A DNA stretch of 64,000 bases from Rhodococcoides fascians A44A (GTDB taxonomy: Bacteria > Actinomycetota > Actinomycetes > Mycobacteriales > Mycobacteriaceae), in contig NZ_JMEX01000008.1 of NCBI RefSeq assembly GCF_000760735.1, positions 1,822,042-1,886,041 on the forward strand, in the 5' to 3' direction. How positions within the stretch are numbered: position 1 is the first letter of the stretch; the number at the start of each line of letters is the position of its first letter. Shown one piece after another: positions 24,996 through 32,774 of the stretch. The notes beneath the pieces are model-generated. The model was not told the DNA's origin. It saw only the letters and a list, made by a program, of their open reading frames with translations, and ran no database searches. Made by a program: the position numbers and the translations under genes.

Positions 24996-25475
24996 TCACT
25001 GAACTCGCGTCCCGGACACTTCCTGCCCGGACTCGTCGTCACCCTCGTCGAGGAAGACGTCGTGCACGACGATGTTGACCTCGGTGACCTCGAGGCCCGT
25101 CATCCGCTCCACGGCGGTGATGACGTTGCGACGGATGCCCGACGCCAGGTCTGCGATCGACACTCCGTACTCGGCGACGATGTCGATGTCGACGGCGGCC
25201 TGACGCTCGCCGACCTCGACCGACACACCCTGCGACTGGTTGACGCGTGCACCGGGGATGCGCTCGCGCAGCGCTCCGATGGCGCGGGAGGTGCCGCCGC
25301 CGACGTCGTGGACGCCCTGGACCTCGCGGGTGGCGATGCCGGCGATCTTCGACACGACGGTGTCGGCGATGGTGGTGCGTCCGGTGGTGCTGACCAGTGC
25401 GGACGTGGTGGTCGCGCTCTTGGCAGCCGTTCCGGATGCGGCGTCTGTCGATTTGTCCAGCGTCTGGGTGCTCAT
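24996..25475 (-). CDS. Asp23/Gls24-family envelope stress protein
   Basis: A 159-residue full-length Asp23/Gls24 protein, first gene of the minus-strand operon. After a Ser/Thr/Ala-rich N-terminus (about residues 1-32) comes the domain: GRTTIADTVVSKIAGIATRE, VHDVGGGTSRAIGALRERIP, AAVDIDIVAEYGVSIADLAS, and GLEVTEVNIVVHDVFLDE. It is the best conserved of the four Asp23-type proteins here. It diverges from the sigma-factor operon across a gap holding a CRP-like palindrome. Confidence 0.9.
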   Translation of the reverse strand: MSTQTLDKSTDAASGTAAKSATTTSALVSTTGRTTIADTVVSKIAGIATREVQGVHDVGGGTSRAIGALRERIPGARVNQSQGVSVEVGERQAAVDIDIVAEYGVSIADLASGIRRNVITAVERMTGLEVTEVNIVVHDVFLDEGDDESGQEVSGTRVQ

Positions 25476-25549
25476 GTTCTGTCCTCTCGCGAATCGATTG
25501 TGACGTCAAGTAGGTCGTAGCGAAGTCGAGAAAGCGCACGTCCGAAAAT

Positions 25550-25565
25550 AGTGATGTGCATCACA
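25550..25565. promoter_or_regulatory. CRP/GlxR-like operator in the Asp23/sigma divergent region
   Basis: The 16-mer AGTGATGTGCATCACA matches TGTGA-N6-TCACA at 9 of 10 positions and is nearly palindromic. It lies midway between the divergent Asp23 operon (start 25475) and the sigma-factor operon (start near 25669), well placed to regulate either promoter in response to cAMP-type signals. Confidence 0.5.
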
Positions 25566-25668
25566 ATCATGGTTCGCTGGTACAACGGTGTCGAATGCAT
25601 CTCGTCCAGGTGGACACACGTGGCACGAGCACTTCGAGGACGGGGGCACCGTTGGCGGACACGGTTCG

Positions 25669-26250
25669 ATGACCGACGATCCACCCGGCCGTGTCATGTC
25701 CGACGGCGGGCCGCTGTCCGATCACGTGCTCGTCAGCAATGCAGCACTCGGCGACACCGACGCCTTCGAGCTGATCGTCGCCAGGTACGGCCCGGAGATG
25801 TTCCGCTACGCCCGCAACATGCTCTCCGATCACGGTGCAGCCGAGGAAGTCGTCCAGGACGCCTTCGTCGCGGCATGGAAGGGATTGGATACGTTCAGGG
25901 GCGACTCCAAGCTGCGGACCTGGTTGTTCTCGATGGTCTCGCACAAGGTCGTCGATCACCGGCGCAAGCGTGCGGTCGCACCTGCCGAGGACTGGGTGTT
26001 CGAGCGCCGAAGCACGGATGCACGCGCGGATCCCGAGGTCAGCGTCACGAACGACGACTTCATGGCGGATCTGGGGCGTGCGTTGGCCGAACTGCCCTAC
26101 CGCCAGCGAGCGTGTTGGCTGTTGCGAGAAGTGGAGGGGATGACACATCCGGAGATCGGGCAGATCATGACACTGTCGGCAAGCGCGGTACGCGGTCACC
26201 TGGTTCGCGCCCGAGCAACATTGAGTGAAAGGTTGGCGGCATGGCAGTGA
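25669..26250 (+). CDS. ECF-type RNA polymerase sigma factor
   Basis: A 193-residue sigma factor. Region 2 spans about residues 20-95 (DAFELIVARYGPEMFRYARN, AAEEVVQDAFVAAWKGLDTF, LRTWLFSMVSHKVVDHRRKR) and region 4 about 130-190 (ALAELPYRQRACWLLREVEG, MTHPEIGQIMTLSASAVRGH). No anti-sigma gene with the zinc HxxxCxxC motif follows; the next gene is an Asp23-like protein, which could be a novel type of partner. ATG 25669 is chosen; GTG 25588 and ATG 25696 are alternatives. Confidence 0.9.
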   Translation: MTDDPPGRVMSDGGPLSDHVLVSNAALGDTDAFELIVARYGPEMFRYARNMLSDHGAAEEVVQDAFVAAWKGLDTFRGDSKLRTWLFSMVSHKVVDHRRKRAVAPAEDWVFERRSTDARADPEVSVTNDDFMADLGRALAELPYRQRACWLLREVEGMTHPEIGQIMTLSASAVRGHLVRARATLSERLAAWQ

Positions 26251-26257
26251 TGCAGCT

Positions 26258-26716
26258 ATGACGTCGGAACCGGACGACTGGGTGTTGCAGCGCGCGGCGC
26301 GGGAGCTGCGGGAGGCGCCGGACGAGCCGCGCTGGTTCGACATCAGCAACTCCATCATCTCCAAGGTCCGTGCGACGACCCGTCGGACATGGCCGGTGGA
26401 TGCGCGGTTCCCCACGGCGCCGGAAGGCCGTGGATCCGACACTCTGCGCGTCAGCGATCACGTCGTGCGCACGGCAGTGCTTCGGGCACTGTCCGGAGTT
26501 CACGGGTGTCAGCCGACCGAGATCGCCGTGCACACGGACGAGCACAAGTGCACCGGGGTTTCGCTCTCGGTGGTCGGTGCGTACGACAGCGACCTTCAAG
26601 CTGTCGGAAACGATCTGGCGCGCATCGCCATGTCGATCGTGGCCGAGATCCTCGGTGTGTCGCTGACGCGCGACGACGTCGACGTGCACGTCGACGACAT
26701 CGAGATACGGCCGTGA
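26258..26716 (+). CDS. Asp23-like protein, possible sigma-factor partner
   Basis: A 152-residue protein. The N-terminal part (VLQRAARELREAPDEPRWFD, ISNSIISKVRATTRR) is followed by a region resembling an Asp23/Gls24 domain (TEIAVHTDEHKCTGVSLSVV, IAMSIVAEILGVSLTRDDVD). It begins 7 bases after the sigma stop and overlaps the next gene by four bases (GTGA), so all four genes are probably one operon. Its place right after an ECF sigma gene is where an anti-sigma factor is usually found; a role in controlling sigma is possible but unproven. Confidence 0.78.
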   Translation: MTSEPDDWVLQRAARELREAPDEPRWFDISNSIISKVRATTRRTWPVDARFPTAPEGRGSDTLRVSDHVVRTAVLRALSGVHGCQPTEIAVHTDEHKCTGVSLSVVGAYDSDLQAVGNDLARIAMSIVAEILGVSLTRDDVDVHVDDIEIRP

Positions 26717-27807
26717 ACGTTCGGCTCACGGTTCGACGAGCAGTAGTGAGTTGGACTGCTGCAGTGGTGGTTCCGTGTGCCGCGGCGGGACTCATCGACG
26801 TGCTGGGAACCGATTTCGACTCGAGTGGAATCAGCGCGCTGTTCTTCGTCGTCGTCCTGTGCGTGTCCCTTCTCGGGGGCGTCGTACCCGCAGCGCTGTC
26901 GGCCCTGATCTCCGGGTTCCTGCTCAACTACTTCTTCACCGAACCCCGCTACAGCCTCACGATCGCCGAGCCCGAGAACTTTCTCGTCACCGTGGTGCTG
27001 CTGGTCGTCGCAGTGGCGGTGGCCGTCCTGGTCGATCTCGCTGCCCGCCGCGCCCAGCAGGCCAGTCGCGCAACAGCTCTGGCCGAGGCCGACGCATTGC
27101 GCCGCGCGCTCCTCTCCGCCGTCAGTCACGATCTGCGCACCCCGCTCGCCGCTGTCAAAGCCGCGTCGTCGTCGCTCCGCAGCACCGACGTGGAGTTCTC
27201 CGCCGAGGACACCGCCGAACTGATCGCCACCATCGACGAGTCGGCGGATCAGCTGACGTCTCTGGTGGAGAACCTGCTGGACTCCTCCCGGCTGCAGGCA
27301 GGTGTGGTGCGGCCCTCCCTCGCACCGGTCTACGTCGAGGACGCGGTGCAGCGGGCACTGATCGGCTTGGAGGCCGACCCGTCGTCGACGGTCACCGACG
27401 TCGGCAGTGCCTGTGTACTCGCCGACGCGGGCCTGCTCGAGCGTGTGCTGGCCAACCTCGTGGGCAATGCCGTCCGACACGCTCCCGGCAGTACCGTGTT
27501 CATCCGTGCAACGGACAGCGGAGGTGGGACGACGATCACCGTCGCAGACAACGGGCCAGGTGTCACTCGAGCGGCTCAGCAGACGATGTTCGACGCCTTC
27601 CAGCGCCTCGGGGACACCGACAACAGCGCAGGCGTCGGCCTCGGTCTGTCCGTCGTGCGCGGATTCGTCGAAGCGATGGGCGGCACCGTCCGCGCCCTCG
27701 ACACCCCGGGCGGAGGGTTGACGGTGGCCGTGCAGCTCATGTCTCCGGAACCGACGTCGTCGGCAGCTCGGCCCGTTCCGTCGCCGAGCCCGAAGGGTGC
27801 GCAGTGA
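26713..27807 (+). CDS. KdpD-like sensor histidine kinase lacking the N-terminal sensory domains
   Basis: A 364-residue histidine kinase. The DUF4118 four-helix membrane domain (about residues 10-115, with NYFFTEPRYSLTIAEPENF) is followed by HisKA with the H-box LLSAVSHDLRTPLAAVKA (about 137-154) and a HATPase domain (NLVGNAVRHAPG, ITVADNGPGV, GVGLGLSVVRGFVEAMGG). This is the C-terminal half of KdpD; the KdpD and Usp domains (about 500 residues in the full protein) are absent. The start is GTG 26713 overlapping the preceding stop. No kdpFABC genes are nearby, so it probably serves envelope or osmotic signalling with the Asp23 genes rather than the Kdp pump. Confidence 0.9.
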   Translation: MNVRLTVRRAVVSWTAAVVVPCAAAGLIDVLGTDFDSSGISALFFVVVLCVSLLGGVVPAALSALISGFLLNYFFTEPRYSLTIAEPENFLVTVVLLVVAVAVAVLVDLAARRAQQASRATALAEADALRRALLSAVSHDLRTPLAAVKAASSSLRSTDVEFSAEDTAELIATIDESADQLTSLVENLLDSSRLQAGVVRPSLAPVYVEDAVQRALIGLEADPSSTVTDVGSACVLADAGLLERVLANLVGNAVRHAPGSTVFIRATDSGGGTTITVADNGPGVTRAAQQTMFDAFQRLGDTDNSAGVGLGLSVVRGFVEAMGGTVRALDTPGGGLTVAVQLMSPEPTSSAARPVPSPSPKGAQ

Positions 27808-28490
27808 CCGAATCACCGAGCATTCGCATCCTGGTGGTCGAGGACGAGCCCCAGATCGTTCGCGCGTTGCGCATCAACCTGAAAGTGCGTGGATACGACG
27901 TCGTGGCTGCGGCGTCGGGAGCCGAAGCGCTGCGGGTGGCGGCGGATTTCCACCCCGAGGTGGTACTCCTCGACCTGGGTCTGCCGGATTTCGACGGTGT
28001 CGAGGTCATCGGGGGTCTGCGCGGATGGACCGACGTTCCGATCGTCGTGCTCTCGGCGAGAACGGATTCCGCCGACACCGTGGACGCACTGGACGCCGGG
28101 GCCGACGACTTCGTCACCAAGCCGTTCGAGATGGACGTGTTGTTGGCGCGGTTGCGGGCGGCCTTGCGTCGAGGCCCGAGGGCGGTGGAAGACGCAGTGG
28201 TGGAGACGGATTCGTTCACGGTCGACCTGTCCTCGAAGACCGTCACCCGCGGCGGGGACGTCGTTCATCTGACCCGCACCGAGTGGGGAGTGCTCGAGCT
28301 ACTGGCCCGCAACCGCGGAAAGCTGGTGTCCCAGCGCGAGATCCTGAAGACCGTGTGGGGTCCGAAGCACGAACGTGAGACGCATTATCTGCGAATCTAT
28401 CTCGCCCAGTTGCGCCAGAAACTCGAGGACGATCCATCCCGGCCGCGTCATCTGCTCACCGAGACCGGGATGGGATACCGACTGAAATAG
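27804..28490 (+). CDS. kdpE: KdpE-like OmpR-family response regulator
   Basis: A 228-residue response regulator. The receiver domain (about residues 8-122) has the acidic pair VVEDEP, the phospho-acceptor Asp in VVLLDLGLPD, and the Lys in FVTKPFEMDVL. The winged helix (about 135-228) ends in HYLRIYLAQLRQKLEDDPSR and GMGYRLK, typical of KdpE. GTG 27804 overlaps the kinase stop (GTGA), so the pair is co-translated. The kdp pump genes are not beside it, so the target genes are unknown; the adjacent Asp23 operons are natural candidates. Confidence 0.9.
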   Translation: MTESPSIRILVVEDEPQIVRALRINLKVRGYDVVAAASGAEALRVAADFHPEVVLLDLGLPDFDGVEVIGGLRGWTDVPIVVLSARTDSADTVDALDAGADDFVTKPFEMDVLLARLRAALRRGPRAVEDAVVETDSFTVDLSSKTVTRGGDVVHLTRTEWGVLELLARNRGKLVSQREILKTVWGPKHERETHYLRIYLAQLRQKLEDDPSRPRHLLTETGMGYRLK

Positions 28491-28512
28491 CCGGTGCTGG
28501 GGTGCCTGAGTG

Positions 28513-30771
28513 CTACTGGACGGGCACGGACGACGGGGCGGAGCCGCTGCCCTGCTTCAGCCAGTGCTGCAGCGGAGCAGGCCGCCCGTACAGGTAGCCC
28601 TGGGCGAACCGGCAGTGCAATGCCTCGATGGCGCGGGCCTGATGCTCGGTCTCGACGCCCTCCGCGACGATGGAGACGGGTAGTGCGCGCGCCATCGCGG
28701 CGATCGCGGAGACCAGTGAGCCGCCCGACGTGTCGGTTCCGATCTCGGCGATGAACGAGCGGTCGATCTTCAGCAGCGCAATGGGCAGTTCACGGAGGCG
28801 ACTGAGCGAGGAGTAACCGACTCCGAAGTCGTCCAACACGATCAGCACATCCAGTGCAGCGAGGCGGTCGAGGATCTTCTTCGCGGCGAACACATCGTCG
28901 ATCAACGCCGTCTCGGTGACTTCCAGTGCCAGATCGGAGCCTTGCAATCCGAGTTCGGCCAACAACTGTCCGACGAGCACTGGCAGTGACTCGTCGCGCA
29001 ACTGAACGGGCGAGATGTTGACGGACATCGTGACGTCCTGGCCCTGCGCCCGCAATGCCGCCAGGTCCGTGAGGGCGGTTCGCAGGACGGCAGCGCCGAT
29101 CTCGCCGATCAGGTCGGTCGACTCCGCGATGGCGACGAACTCGCCTGGTCCGCGCAGTCGCCCACCGTGCTGCCACCGCACCAGAGCCTCGTAGACGACG
29201 GTGGCGCGGGTCGAGGTCATCACGATCGGCTGGTAATAGACCACCAACTCTCCGCGCCGGACGGCGCCGCGCAGAGCGGTGGCCGTTTCGATCGCGGCCG
29301 TGGACGACGCCCGTAGGGACTCGTCGAAGTACGCGATGCGCGACGCGCCCTGCGACTTCGCGTGGTACATCGCGGTGTCGGCCTCGCGAATGAGGTCGTC
29401 GAGACGATGCGCCCGGTTGGTGGTCGCGGCGATGCCGACCGACGCGGTGATGTACGCGCTGGCGGCACTGAGAACGAACGGCTCGGCGATTCGGTCGACG
29501 ATCGACTTCGCCAGTGCTTCCATCTCTGGTCGAGTGCAGCGGCCGATCACGATGAATTCGTCCCCCGCGTAGCGAACCACGGTGTCGACCGAGCGGACCG
29601 TGGACCGGATTCGGTGCGCTGTCGCCGCAATCATCTCGTCACCGACGCGGTGCCCGTAGGAGTCGTTGACGACCTTGAAGTTGTCGAGGTCGACGAACAG
29701 GATGAAAATTCTGCCCGGCTCGTCCCGCGCGCCGAGGCGCTCGAACTCGTCGGGCAACATGGTGCGATTGGGTAGGCCGGTCAGTGCGTCGTGCGCTGCG
29801 CGATATCTGGCGTCGTCCTCGCTGCGTTCCATCAGGCTCATGGCGCGTTCGCCGCGGAGGAAGCTGCCGATGAGGATGGCCGAGAGCAGTGTGGAGCGGA
29901 CCGCGAGATCGGCGGTGGACAACGACGTTCCGAGGACGGGGATGGCCGCGCACACCAACAGCATGACGAAGAGGAACGCGGACCGACGCCGATGACGGGG
30001 TGTCGCACGCTGACGCTGAGCCATCGTGGCCATCTGCGGGTGCAGCGCTGCGAGTCCGAGCGAGACGTAGCCGACGAGGTAGATGCCGTCGAGCAGGCCA
30101 GGTGACAGTGGTGATGCCCGGGACAGGAAGTGGGCGTAGGCGATGTCGCCGACGAACACCGACAGCAACGCGAGCATCAGCAACCGCAGCGAGGTGTTGC
30201 CGCGCTTGGAGGACATCAACAGATACGCCGTCAGCGTGATCATGCCTGCGTCGACGGCAGGGTAGATGCCGTTGAGAACGGCCACGGCAGTGTCCATCTC
30301 GGTGTCGAGAAGGGGCGAGATCAGCAGGACCCACGAGAGGAACAACGCACCGATCGCGGTCAACGTCGCGTCGATCAGCGGCGTCACGTCGTCGCGGGAG
30401 CGGCGTTCGAGAATCCAGCGGGCCAGTGCGACGGCGATCAACACGTAGCCGCCGAGCATGAACGTGTTCGACAGCGCCGTCACGCCCGAGGGATGGATAC
30501 TCGGGTCCCCGCGGAGGCTGACGCCCAGCAGGAACAGGATTGCGGTCCCGAACAGGCACCACCAGGAGGTGGCGTCGGCCGGCTTGTGTCTGCGGATGCC
30601 GACGCCGATCGCGAGGATGGCTCCGATGGCGAACGTGCCGAGAACCATCGACCGAACCGACGCGTCACCGACGAGAAACAGCACGGCGCCGACAGCGAGA
30701 ACACTCGCGAAGCCGACGAACTTCGGCGCCCCGGCAAGCGTTCGATGCATCGACGGCGCCTTCGTGTTCAT
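28513..30771 (-). CDS. Membrane GGDEF-EAL protein (c-di-GMP cyclase/phosphodiesterase)
   Basis: A 752-residue protein. The N-terminal half has about nine hydrophobic helices (residues 10-310), forming a membrane sensor. A GGDEF domain follows (about 325-485) with intact AGDEF signature (VVRYAGDEFIVIG), then a complete EAL domain (about 500-740) with YEALVRW, VNISPVQL, LEVTETALI, LDDFGVGYSSL, LLKIDRSF, AEGVETE and AQGYLYGRP. Both activities look possible. ATG 30771 is chosen over ATG/GTG five codons upstream. It is convergent with the kdpE-like gene and divergent from a small membrane protein. Confidence 0.93.
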   Translation of the reverse strand: MNTKAPSMHRTLAGAPKFVGFASVLAVGAVLFLVGDASVRSMVLGTFAIGAILAIGVGIRRHKPADATSWWCLFGTAILFLLGVSLRGDPSIHPSGVTALSNTFMLGGYVLIAVALARWILERRSRDDVTPLIDATLTAIGALFLSWVLLISPLLDTEMDTAVAVLNGIYPAVDAGMITLTAYLLMSSKRGNTSLRLLMLALLSVFVGDIAYAHFLSRASPLSPGLLDGIYLVGYVSLGLAALHPQMATMAQRQRATPRHRRRSAFLFVMLLVCAAIPVLGTSLSTADLAVRSTLLSAILIGSFLRGERAMSLMERSEDDARYRAAHDALTGLPNRTMLPDEFERLGARDEPGRIFILFVDLDNFKVVNDSYGHRVGDEMIAATAHRIRSTVRSVDTVVRYAGDEFIVIGRCTRPEMEALAKSIVDRIAEPFVLSAASAYITASVGIAATTNRAHRLDDLIREADTAMYHAKSQGASRIAYFDESLRASSTAAIETATALRGAVRRGELVVYYQPIVMTSTRATVVYEALVRWQHGGRLRGPGEFVAIAESTDLIGEIGAAVLRTALTDLAALRAQGQDVTMSVNISPVQLRDESLPVLVGQLLAELGLQGSDLALEVTETALIDDVFAAKKILDRLAALDVLIVLDDFGVGYSSLSRLRELPIALLKIDRSFIAEIGTDTSGGSLVSAIAAMARALPVSIVAEGVETEHQARAIEALHCRFAQGYLYGRPAPLQHWLKQGSGSAPSSVPVQ

Positions 30772-30974
30772 CGAAGGCCCCCTCACCTGCTGCTGTAGTC
30801 CACGAACCGGCTGTCAAGTTCGCCCTGTCGGGAAGATTACTGTAGGACCCCTCCACTGTGCTGGGAACCTCGTCACGAGTCCCGCGTCGGTGTGCGATGA
30901 GTTCTCGGATCGGTACGGGTCAGATCTGTCGAAGCAAGGCGCCCCTGGTCCTTGCGTACAGGCAGGAGTCACCC

Positions 30975-31412
30975 ATGACCACGTCGATTTCAGGTATTTC
31001 TGCTCGGTCGTTGTCGCGGCCGCGTGCAGTGTTGTTCTCCGTGTTGCTCGCACTCGTGTTCAATCTCGTGCTCTGGGTGATCGGGTTGGCGGCAGGTGGA
31101 AATTTCGAACTGACCGACGCCGGAACCACCATGGCGGTCGCACCGGGCGGAGTCGTCATGTTGACGGTCGTACCCATGGTCGTAGGAATGGGCGTCGCCG
31201 CCCTCGTGTCGCTGAAGTGGCTTCCCGTCCTCCGCATCGCGCAGGTCGTCGGAGTCGTTGCTCCCTTGGGCACCATCGCGATGACCCTCGCCGCCGACTT
31301 CGACGCGGCCAGCACGGTCACCCTCTCGCTCATGCACGTCGTGATCGCAGTGGTCGTACCGCTGGGCCTGGAAGCCCTGCGCCGGGGAGCCGTCGGGAGT
31401 GTGCACTCCTGA
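30975..31412 (+). CDS. Small four-helix membrane protein (DUF6069-like)
   Basis: A 145-residue protein with four hydrophobic segments: VLFSVLLALVFNLVLWVIGL, GGVVMLTVVPMVVGMGVAAL, VVGVVAPLGTIAMTL and LSLMHVVIAVVVPLGLEAL. The order and spacing resemble the actinobacterial DUF6069 family, for which no function is known. ATG 30975 has GGAG at 30964-30967. The roughly 200-bp gap to the divergent GGDEF-EAL gene should contain both promoters. Confidence 0.7.
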   Translation: MTTSISGISARSLSRPRAVLFSVLLALVFNLVLWVIGLAAGGNFELTDAGTTMAVAPGGVVMLTVVPMVVGMGVAALVSLKWLPVLRIAQVVGVVAPLGTIAMTLAADFDAASTVTLSLMHVVIAVVVPLGLEALRRGAVGSVHS

Positions 31413-31434
31413 CAGACGCGTAAAATCGGACTCC

Positions 31435-32019
31435 ATGAGTGCATCGGACGGCACAGGATCGCAGGACGACGCCGCATCACGGGACGACGCCGCATCACAG
31501 GACGTCCCTGGGCAGGTACGGGCCATGGTCGGGCAGAGTTACCGAATCGACGATGTGTACGAGGTGGGCAAGGCCAAGGTCTCGGAGTTCGCGAACGCGG
31601 TTCAGAATTTCCACCCCGCGCACTTCGACCAGGACGAGGCGACGGCTCTCGGCCACAGCAGCCTCGTCGCGCCGCCGACCTTCATGTCGCTCATCGCGTT
31701 CGTGGCACAGCGGCGGCTGTTCGAGGAAACGCTCAGTTGCTACGCGATGCCGCAGATCCTTCAGGTGGATCAGCGATTCACCTTTCACCGCCCGTTGCTG
31801 GCCGGGGATCGGTTGAGCTGCGAAGTGTCACTGGTATCGGCGCGCCGGGCCGTGGGCGCGGATCTGATGGTCGTGGAGAACGAGATCTTCGACCAGCGCG
31901 ATCAACCGGTGTTGACGGCGGCGACGACCATCGCCGCGTCCACGGAGATCCAGGCACCGGAGGACTTCATGAGCGCCGTCGAGCAGATCATGATGGCCGG
32001 AACGGCCCCCGTGGCATGA
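31435..32019 (+). CDS. FAS1-type MaoC dehydratase N-domain protein (hydratase-like)
   Basis: A 194-residue hotdog-fold protein related to the mycobacterial HadA/HadC (R)-hydratase subunits. After a charged N-terminal repeat (DDAASRDDAASQD), the domain shows YEVGKAKVSEFANAVQNFHP, VAPPTFMSLIAFVAQRR and QVDQRFTFHRPLLAGDRLSC. The catalytic Asp/His signature of MaoC is not present in this half, so a partner hotdog subunit would be expected. A TAAAAT hexamer at 31421-31426 lies 8 bases before the ATG with no ribosome-binding site, suggesting a leaderless mRNA. It overlaps the next gene (ATGA). Confidence 0.82.
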   Translation: MSASDGTGSQDDAASRDDAASQDVPGQVRAMVGQSYRIDDVYEVGKAKVSEFANAVQNFHPAHFDQDEATALGHSSLVAPPTFMSLIAFVAQRRLFEETLSCYAMPQILQVDQRFTFHRPLLAGDRLSCEVSLVSARRAVGADLMVVENEIFDQRDQPVLTAATTIAASTEIQAPEDFMSAVEQIMMAGTAPVA

Positions 32020-32723
32020 GCGGCGGCTCGCCCATGCCTGGTCTGCCGCATCCTGATCTGCCGGGGCCGGAGGACATGCGTGGTCGGTGGGCGTCGTGTG
32101 CGGCCCTCACGGCGGCGCAGGGCCGGCCGGACCACTGCCACGCTCGCCCTGGTAGCGGTGCAGTGAACGGTGGGACGTGGCACTACGACGACGGCGGGGG
32201 CAATTGGGCGGCACTGAGAATCGCCGACGCCTCCGCTGGAGGTTCGAGTGGCATCTCTCGGGCTGTTCTCGTGGGGTACGACCACGAGTACAGCGAAACG
32301 TACTTCGGCGCGGCCGCCGAGTACTTCGGTGAACCCGAGACGGACCTTCTGCGCGGGTTGCCTGCCTGGACGGGCGACGTGGTGGCCGACTACATCGCGG
32401 ACATTCAGCGGTCGGGCATGTGGCTGGGGTTCGTCTACGTCTTCGAGCACGGCCGTTGGTCACGCGCCGAGTACAGCGTTCCCGACGGTTTCGTGATGCT
32501 GAATCTCCCGCCCGTCAGTGCGGAGGCGACGACCGAGCATCTGACCGAGTTCCTGAACGGCATCGCACGAGACCACGGTGTCACCGCGGTAGTCGACGCG
32601 TCGGCGGTGGCCGCCGCGGTGGCTGCGGGTCCGGCGGTCACGTCGGAGCAGCTGCGGGCGATGTTCGGGGCACGGCAGGTCGACATCGAGGCGGGCGTCG
32701 CTGCTGCGCGGCTGTTCGCCTGA
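32016..32723 (+). CDS. Uncharacterised protein
   Basis: A 235-residue soluble protein I do not recognise. It has a glycine/proline-rich start (MSGGSPMPGLPHPDLPGPED), a central stretch rich in aromatics (ISRAVLVGYDHEYSETYFGA, WTGDVVADYIADIQRSGMWL, FVYVFEHGRWSRAEY) and an alanine-rich helical C-terminus. The start ATG overlaps the hydratase stop (ATGA), so the two are co-translated. It looks like a conserved actinobacterial orphan family with no predicted function. Confidence 0.68.
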   Translation: MSGGSPMPGLPHPDLPGPEDMRGRWASCAALTAAQGRPDHCHARPGSGAVNGGTWHYDDGGGNWAALRIADASAGGSSGISRAVLVGYDHEYSETYFGAAAEYFGEPETDLLRGLPAWTGDVVADYIADIQRSGMWLGFVYVFEHGRWSRAEYSVPDGFVMLNLPPVSAEATTEHLTEFLNGIARDHGVTAVVDASAVAAAVAAGPAVTSEQLRAMFGARQVDIEAGVAAARLFA

Positions 32724-32726
32724 AAT

Positions 32727-32773
32727 CGTCAACTCAGGGTTGACGATGCTCGATCGTCAACCTATGGTTGACG
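32727..32773. promoter_or_regulatory. Twin operators overlapping a leaderless promoter
   Basis: Two identical-armed palindromes CGTCAAC-N5-GTTGACG lie at 32727-32745 and 32755-32773, 28 bases apart. A promoter is embedded in them: -35 TTGACG (32740-32745), a 17-bp spacer, and -10 TATGGT (32763-32768). The expected transcription start is then at or very near the ATG at 32775, giving a leaderless mRNA. The layout predicts strong repression by a dimeric protein, plausibly the adjacent HTH-ClpN protein itself. Confidence 0.8.
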
Positions 32774-32774
32774 C

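Noticed and set aside
26713..28490. Calling this a potassium-uptake (kdp) operon
   Set aside because: No kdpF, kdpA, kdpB or kdpC genes are present nearby, and the kinase lacks the KdpD input domains.
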